The position numbers and the translations under genes are program-made. From Malurus cyaneus samueli (lineage: Eukaryota > Chordata > Aves > Passeriformes > Maluridae), in assembly GCA_009741485.1 (NCBI GenBank), contig CM019238.1:7669477-7733476 (forward strand): a stretch of DNA of 64,000 nucleotides. The letters are read 5' to 3'. Position 1 is the first letter of the stretch. Every line of letters begins with the position of its first letter. The notes under the pieces are model-generated. The model saw only the letters and a program-made list of their open reading frames with translations, was not told the DNA's origin and did not search any database. Shown here piece after piece: positions 62,901 to 64,000 of this stretch.

Positions 62901-63657
62901 AAAACTTGCAGATTGCTTTTGTTTGGCTCATATCATTAAATAACACTTTACATGGTATTTCTTCCTAGATCCTTGTGTTCTGTTATCCCACATAATCCAA
63001 ACTTGGAACAACAAGAATGAAAAGCAAAGGCTAATTTTGGCTGGGTTGGGTTTTTTTCAGGGTTCAGATGGCACCATGGGAACACTTGGATTCCCAGGAC
63101 CTATTGGCCTCCCTGGTCCAAAGGGTAAGAAATCTTTAACAGCGTACCTGGCCTTTGATTATACACAGCCCTAATATTGATGACATAAAGGAATAAGTGG
63201 TGTTCTGGAAGTGTCCATTGCTCTCCAGGCTCCCCAGTACATCTTCCCTTGCACACAGCTTCATTCAGACAAGACCCATCCCAAGCCCAAATACTTTATG
63301 GTGCCCTGAAAGTTTGCCCACAGCATTGGGTGAATCCTGTTGGACAGTGCAGGAGGCACCCTTTCCTCTCATCTCCTTGTGTCAAAAGTGCAGGATGTTG
63401 TGGAATTACCTGTAAAGGTCTCTTGTGCATTTGCATGAGTGGATCTGCATCCATTGATGGTTGTGTTTTCAGACTTGTCTTTGTTTGCTCCATGAATTTG
63501 AAATATAGCAAGGTTTATTTTCTTAAACAAGCCCTGGAAACTGCTGTCCACAGTAAATTATGGCATTTCCTTTCTTTTCCAGGTGACCAGGGAGAGTCTC
63601 TTGGTGTTCCTGGCATTGGTGGACCAAAAGGAGAGAGAGGAGACCCGGGGTTTCCAG
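32785..63657 (+). CDS. COL4A6: Collagen type IV alpha-6 chain, exons 3-32 of a longer gene (partial, 30 exons joined)
   Basis: This is a chain of basement-membrane collagen. Alpha-6(IV) assembles with two alpha-5 chains into network-forming protomers outside the cell, in places such as Bowman's capsule, smooth muscle and epidermal basement membranes (family knowledge). The sequence shows 30 AG/GT-bounded exons totalling 3136 nt that read as continuous Gly-X-Y with short interruptions. The order of interruptions matches my recollection of human COL4A6: [60 protein letters not shown] and GD.FGAE.GA. COL4A2 is the nearest paralogue, and COL4A4 does not fit these motifs. The signal peptide and 7S region lie upstream, and the remaining helix and NC1 domain lie downstream. 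Exon numbers assume the first exon here is human exon 3, because its sequence directly follows the Cys-rich 7S segment in the human chain. Confidence 0.95.
34045..34089 (+). CDS. COL4A6: COL4A6 exon 4
   Basis: 45 nt encoding [15 protein letters not shown], almost identical to the human segment as recalled ([15 protein letters not shown]). It is phase 0 with acceptor TTCAG and donor GTAAGT. The following intron (34090-39262, 5.2 kb) is the longest inside the helix-coding part. I see no element or exon in it beyond T-rich patches. Confidence 0.95.
39263..39379 (+). CDS. COL4A6: COL4A6 exon 5
   Basis: 117 nt, 39 codons, phase 0. It begins [20 protein letters not shown] and ends [12 protein letters not shown] at 39311-39313 encodes a Cys within the helix, followed directly by an Asn-Gly-Thr glycosylation sequon (39314-39322). 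Both are present in human. The donor is GTATGT. The following intron contains an antisense CR1 fragment and an assembly gap. Confidence 0.95.
39585..39830 (-). mobile_element. CR1 LINE ORF2 fragment, antisense
   Basis: The minus-strand translation gives [24 protein letters not shown], then [10 protein letters not shown], matching the CR1 reverse-transcriptase C-terminal region (typically EKDLGVLVDEKL ... CALAAQKAN). In element orientation, the sequence before this (higher coordinates) corresponds to the part normally reading LMKFNKAKC..LHLG, but it carries stops. It is a truncated, inactive copy in intron 5 and does not reach the flanking exons. Boundaries are approximate. Confidence 0.85.
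40134..40181. other. Assembly gap (single N) flanked by duplicated poly-T/AAATCAGGG
   Basis: A T run followed by AAATCAGGG occurs twice, on either side of one N at 40159. The second copy leads into exon 6, so the polypyrimidine tract and splice acceptor of this exon appear twice in the assembly. The likeliest explanation is two contig ends that overlap at a hard homopolymer and were joined without merging. Confidence 0.85.
40182..40250 (+). CDS. COL4A6: COL4A6 exon 6
   Basis: 69 nt, 23 codons, phase 0. It reads [12 protein letters not shown], then the interruption VFAQ, then GSLKGMK, aligning with human GDPVLAPGSFKGMK. The acceptor is duplicated around an assembly gap. The copy adjoining the exon (AAATCAG|GGTCGT) gives the right frame. 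The donor is GTAAGA. The following 249-bp intron is featureless. Confidence 0.92.
40500..40535 (+). CDS. COL4A6: COL4A6 exon 7
   Basis: 36 nt encoding [12 protein letters not shown], phase 0, acceptor TTTTTAG and donor GTAAGT. It is a 36-nt exon of four Gly-X-Y triplets, a size also used by exon 9. The following 425-bp intron shows nothing. Confidence 0.93.
40961..41023 (+). CDS. COL4A6: COL4A6 exon 8
   Basis: 63 nt, 21 codons, phase 0: [20 protein letters not shown] then Gln. Acceptor CTTATAG, donor CAG|GTAAGA. The following intron (41024-41610) shows nothing recognisable. Confidence 0.94.
41611..41646 (+). CDS. COL4A6: COL4A6 exon 9
   Basis: 36 nt encoding [12 protein letters not shown], phase 0, acceptor GTTTAG, donor AAA|GTAAGT. 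The following intron is only 138 bp, the shortest in the window. Confidence 0.94.
41785..41826 (+). CDS. COL4A6: COL4A6 exon 10
   Basis: 42 nt encoding [14 protein letters not shown], phase 0. The GLGFQGEKG interruption is the same as recalled in human COL4A6 ([13 protein letters not shown]) and helps separate this gene from COL4A2 and COL4A4. The following 835-bp intron has a T run near 42421 and nothing else. Confidence 0.95.
42662..42754 (+). CDS. COL4A6: COL4A6 exon 11
   Basis: 93 nt, 31 codons, phase 0. It starts [16 protein letters not shown] and contains [15 protein letters not shown], a non-collagenous interruption nearly identical to human ([14 protein letters not shown]). This is one of the strongest signatures for COL4A6. 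The donor is GTCTGT, weaker than most here. The following 1027-bp intron is unremarkable. Confidence 0.96.
43782..43835 (+). CDS. COL4A6: COL4A6 exon 12
   Basis: 54 nt, 18 codons, phase 0: [18 protein letters not shown]. Acceptor CTCGCCAG, donor CCG|GTAAGG. The following 1393-bp intron holds short T-rich patches only. Confidence 0.94.
45229..45288 (+). CDS. COL4A6: COL4A6 exon 13
   Basis: 60 nt, 20 codons, phase 0. It begins [15 protein letters not shown] and ends LPGGR. With the end of exon 12 it makes the interruption GIPGFGGVG, comparable to human FPGLGTTGEKGEKG. The donor is AGG|GTAGGT. The following 463-bp intron shows nothing. Confidence 0.93.
45752..45796 (+). CDS. COL4A6: COL4A6 exon 14
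   Basis: 45 nt encoding [15 protein letters not shown], phase 0, acceptor GTTGTAG, donor AAG|GTGAAA. The following 998-bp intron shows nothing recognisable. Confidence 0.93.
46795..46848 (+). CDS. COL4A6: COL4A6 exon 15
   Basis: 54 nt, 18 codons, phase 0: [18 protein letters not shown], aligning with human GTLGFPGLNGFQGIEGQK. Acceptor TTTTGCAG, donor AAG|GTAACT. The following 1293-bp intron shows nothing recognisable. Confidence 0.94.
48142..48211 (+). CDS. COL4A6: COL4A6 exon 16
   Basis: 70 nt, starts phase 0 and ends phase 1, so it is the point where the gene changes from whole-Gly to split-Gly junctions. It reads [12 protein letters not shown] then the interruption [11 protein letters not shown], aligning with human GPDVFIDIDGAVISG. 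The last base is the first G of the next Gly codon. The donor is GTACAC. The following 688-bp intron shows nothing. Confidence 0.95.
48900..49010 (+). CDS. COL4A6: COL4A6 exon 17
   Basis: 111 nt, phase 1 at both ends. It encodes [19 protein letters not shown] and ends GFPGLER, aligning with human GNPGDPGVPG...GDEGIQG. Acceptor CTGACAG, donor GAGAG|GTAAAG. The following 812-bp intron shows nothing recognisable. Confidence 0.94.
49823..49972 (+). CDS. COL4A6: COL4A6 exon 18
   Basis: 150 nt, phase 1 at both ends. The Asp codon spanning the junction with exon 17 gives the interruption LERDGMGPGG. The exon contains [18 protein letters not shown], matching human GNPGRTTIGAAGLPG. The donor is GTATGT. 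The following 1333-bp intron (49973-51305) shows only short TA and T runs. Confidence 0.94.
51306..51410 (+). CDS. COL4A6: COL4A6 exon 19
   Basis: 105 nt, phase 1 at both ends. It opens with a long non-collagenous interruption ([15 protein letters not shown]), at the same place as the human PPSPEFETETLHNKESG interruption but different in sequence. It then resumes with [19 protein letters not shown]. Acceptor CATATAG, donor AAAG|GTAATT. The following 878-bp intron holds a small 30-bp-spaced direct repeat. Confidence 0.92.
51884..51931. repeat. Direct repeat of GGGGGTCATTGTAACCTG, period 30 bp
   Basis: The same 18-base word occurs at 51884 and 51914 inside intron 19. This is a small local duplication with no visible role. 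Confidence 0.85.
52289..52449 (+). CDS. COL4A6: COL4A6 exon 20
   Basis: 161 nt, begins phase 1 and ends phase 0. It starts [19 protein letters not shown]. The Cys-Ala-Cys pair in this interruption is also in human (GFCACDGGVPNTG) and is characteristic of the chain. It ends GAPGLRGPP. Acceptor TTTTCCAG, donor CCG|GTAAGG. The following 961-bp intron has a poly-T tract near 52541-52556. Confidence 0.95.
53411..53590 (+). CDS. COL4A6: COL4A6 exon 21
   Basis: 180 nt, 60 codons, phase 0 at both ends. It starts [18 protein letters not shown], then the interruption SYATVK, then [16 protein letters not shown], ending GLPGPPGPP. An RGD motif lies at 53489-53497. Two triplets that should start with Gly have Ala instead (ASA at the exon start, APR in the middle). 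The interruption aligns with human GEPILSTIQG. The alternative acceptor seven bases downstream breaks the frame, so the start used here is preferred. The following 574-bp intron shows nothing. Confidence 0.92.
54165..54348 (+). CDS. COL4A6: COL4A6 exon 22
   Basis: 184 nt, begins phase 0 and ends phase 1. It contains [18 protein letters not shown], the small interruption GVGYPG (human GNGLPG), and ends [10 protein letters not shown]. The donor is CCAG|GTGGGT. The following intron (54349-57566, 3.2 kb) is AT-rich and holds no recognisable element. Confidence 0.94.
57567..57638 (+). CDS. COL4A6: COL4A6 exon 23
   Basis: 72 nt, phase 1 at both ends. It encodes [16 protein letters not shown] and ends GFPGLP. 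The Cys-containing interruption is nearly identical to human (GITLPCIIPGSYG). Acceptor TTTGTTGTAG, donor CCAG|GTAGGG. The following intron is 381 bp and featureless. Confidence 0.95.
58020..58127 (+). CDS. COL4A6: COL4A6 exon 24
   Basis: 108 nt, phase 1 at both ends, uninterrupted Gly-X-Y: begins [16 protein letters not shown] and ends GIIGLQGEP. It matches human GPKGSRGLPGTPGQPG. The donor is GTAAGA. The following intron is 253 bp. Confidence 0.95.
58381..58602 (+). CDS. COL4A6: COL4A6 exon 25
   Basis: 222 nt, the longest exon in the window, phase 1 at both ends. It begins [16 protein letters not shown] and contains the interruption [15 protein letters not shown] (human GDIFGAENGAPGEQG), ending GEIGFPGPK. 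Acceptor TCTTTAAG, donor AAAG|GTAAGA. The following intron is 238 bp. Confidence 0.96.
58841..59002 (+). CDS. COL4A6: COL4A6 exon 26
   Basis: 162 nt, phase 1 at both ends. It begins [16 protein letters not shown] and contains [14 protein letters not shown], matching human SGPYGIKGKSGLPG, then ends GLPGAP. The donor is GTATGT. The following 1957-bp intron starts with a (GAGCT) pentamer repeat. It was searched for a missed exon and none was found. Confidence 0.94.
59030..59050. repeat. Short (GAGCT)n pentamer repeat
   Basis: AGCTGAGCTGAGCTGAGCTC begins about 29 bp after the exon 26 donor. Four copies only, with no obvious role. Confidence 0.8.
60960..61130 (+). CDS. COL4A6: COL4A6 exon 27
   Basis: 171 nt, phase 1 at both ends, 57 codons of unbroken Gly-X-Y: begins [16 protein letters not shown] and ends GRPGFSGPK. 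The recalled human sequence between the flanking landmarks carries interruptions (SIVKK and LPALSG) that are absent here, so this segment of the bird helix looks more regular. Acceptor TTGATTAG, donor AAAG|GTAGGT. The following 688-bp intron holds a 26-bp duplication. Confidence 0.92.
61206..61257. repeat. 26-bp tandem duplication
   Basis: Two adjacent copies begin GCCAGAAGAGAATGAATCCC and GCCAGAAAAGAATGAATCCC, each ending CAACTA. They differ by one base, which suggests a recent duplication inside intron 27. Confidence 0.9.
61819..61962 (+). CDS. COL4A6: COL4A6 exon 28
   Basis: 144 nt, phase 1 at both ends: begins [19 protein letters not shown] and ends GVVGLQGQK. It matches human GEKGSVGFVGFPGIPGLPG. 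Acceptor CTATGCAG, donor AAAG|GTGAGA. The following intron is 227 bp. Confidence 0.95.
62190..62315 (+). CDS. COL4A6: COL4A6 exon 29
   Basis: 126 nt, phase 1 at both ends. It starts [12 protein letters not shown], then the long interruption [13 protein letters not shown], then GDKGDPG and GGFPGPR. The interruption sits where human has IPSPRRPMSNLWLKGDKG. An RGD motif is at 62195-62203. The donor is GTATTT, the weakest-looking here. The following intron is 290 bp. Confidence 0.93.
62606..62787 (+). CDS. COL4A6: COL4A6 exon 30
   Basis: 182 nt, begins phase 1 and ends phase 0. It begins [16 protein letters not shown], has the interruption [11 protein letters not shown] (human PGIIKGVSG), and ends [12 protein letters not shown] (human [12 protein letters not shown]). 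Acceptor TTACCCAG, donor CGG|GTAAAT. The following intron is 273 bp. Confidence 0.94.
63061..63124 (+). CDS. COL4A6: COL4A6 exon 31
   Basis: 64 nt, begins phase 0 and ends phase 1: [19 protein letters not shown] then PK. Acceptor TTTTTTTCAG, donor AAGG|GTAAGA. The following 458-bp intron shows nothing recognisable. Confidence 0.93.
63583..63657 (+). CDS. COL4A6: COL4A6 exon 32 (last exon in window)
   Basis: 75 nt, phase 1 at both ends. It encodes [17 protein letters not shown] then ERGDPGFP, aligning with human GDNGQTVEISGSPGPKG. It carries an RGD motif (63636-63644). Acceptor TTTTCCAG, donor CCAG|GTAAAG. The gene continues beyond the window. The remaining bases (63658-64000) are intron with nothing recognisable. 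Confidence 0.93.
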
Positions 63658-64000
63658 GTAAAGTAGCCCTTGATTGCTCACTTTGAGAATACAGAATTCT
63701 AGAGACTGCACAGGATGGCATTGCCAAATTTGGGTATTTTTGTAATCCTGGAAGCGAGGTTTGAGGAGTCTGCAATCCAGGTGGGGCACAAATCTGGATG
63801 ATAATGAAAGATCTGAGACCAGCAACTCTAGTGCTGGGTTCACTTCACTTCTTGAGGAGCCACTTGTGAACTTGCACTGGCATTTGGCACCCCGGGAGTC
63901 CAGCCTGGGGCCCAGGCAATGGCTGAGCAAACACAAGTGCTGCAACCTCAACACACCATGTTTTCACCCTCTTCATTCCTTCCTCCAGTCTGACTTGTGT

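Noticed and set aside
32785..63657. COL4A4 or COL4A2 instead of COL4A6
   Set aside because: The interruption signatures ([42 protein letters not shown]) fit the recalled human COL4A6. The recalled COL4A4 sequence has different interruptions. COL4A2 is the closest relative but does not carry this set.
63989..64000. Possible start of the next exon after CCTCCAG at the window end
   Set aside because: In the required phase the first full codon is TGA, so this is not an exon start.

Overview
The window is vertebrate, most likely avian, genomic DNA. It carries the 5'-middle part of one large plus-strand gene, the collagen type IV alpha-6 chain (COL4A6). A bird is inferred from two decayed CR1 LINE fragments, the low density of interspersed repeats and the modest intron sizes. 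A turtle or crocodilian cannot be excluded from sequence alone. The paralogue is assigned by matching the order and wording of the Gly-X-Y interruptions to what I recall of human COL4A6 (for example [49 protein letters not shown]). No alignment was run.

Positions 1-32784 contain no recognisable exon. This is read as the 3' part of the very long intron 2 of COL4A6. The start codon, signal peptide and Cys-rich 7S exons are therefore upstream of the window, as is the expected head-to-head partner COL4A5. The intron holds a 27-bp minisatellite (12700-13374), several A/T homopolymer tracts, a short TA microsatellite, a CpG-dense palindromic 42-bp minisatellite (31717-32046) and, directly after it, a plus-strand CR1 3' fragment (about 32110-32560).

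Positions 32785-63657 hold 30 coding exons, probably exons 3-32 by human numbering. They total 3136 nt, about 1045 codons, roughly 60% of a chain of about 1690 residues. Every exon is bounded by AG/GT, and the frame stays open across every junction. Early exons (3-15) start and end on whole Gly codons. From exon 16 on, most junctions split the Gly codon as G|GN. The encoded product is an interrupted collagen triple helix with Cys-bearing interruptions, one conserved Asn-Gly-Thr sequon and three RGD motifs. The last 343 bases are the next intron. The rest of the helix and the NC1 domain lie downstream.

I found no second gene, RNA gene, CRISPR array or convincing new system. The items most worth checking are the palindromic CpG-rich array about 740 bp upstream of exon 3, the splice-donor-like 27-bp array, two Gly-to-Ala replacements in exon 21, and an assembly gap that duplicates the splice acceptor of exon 6.
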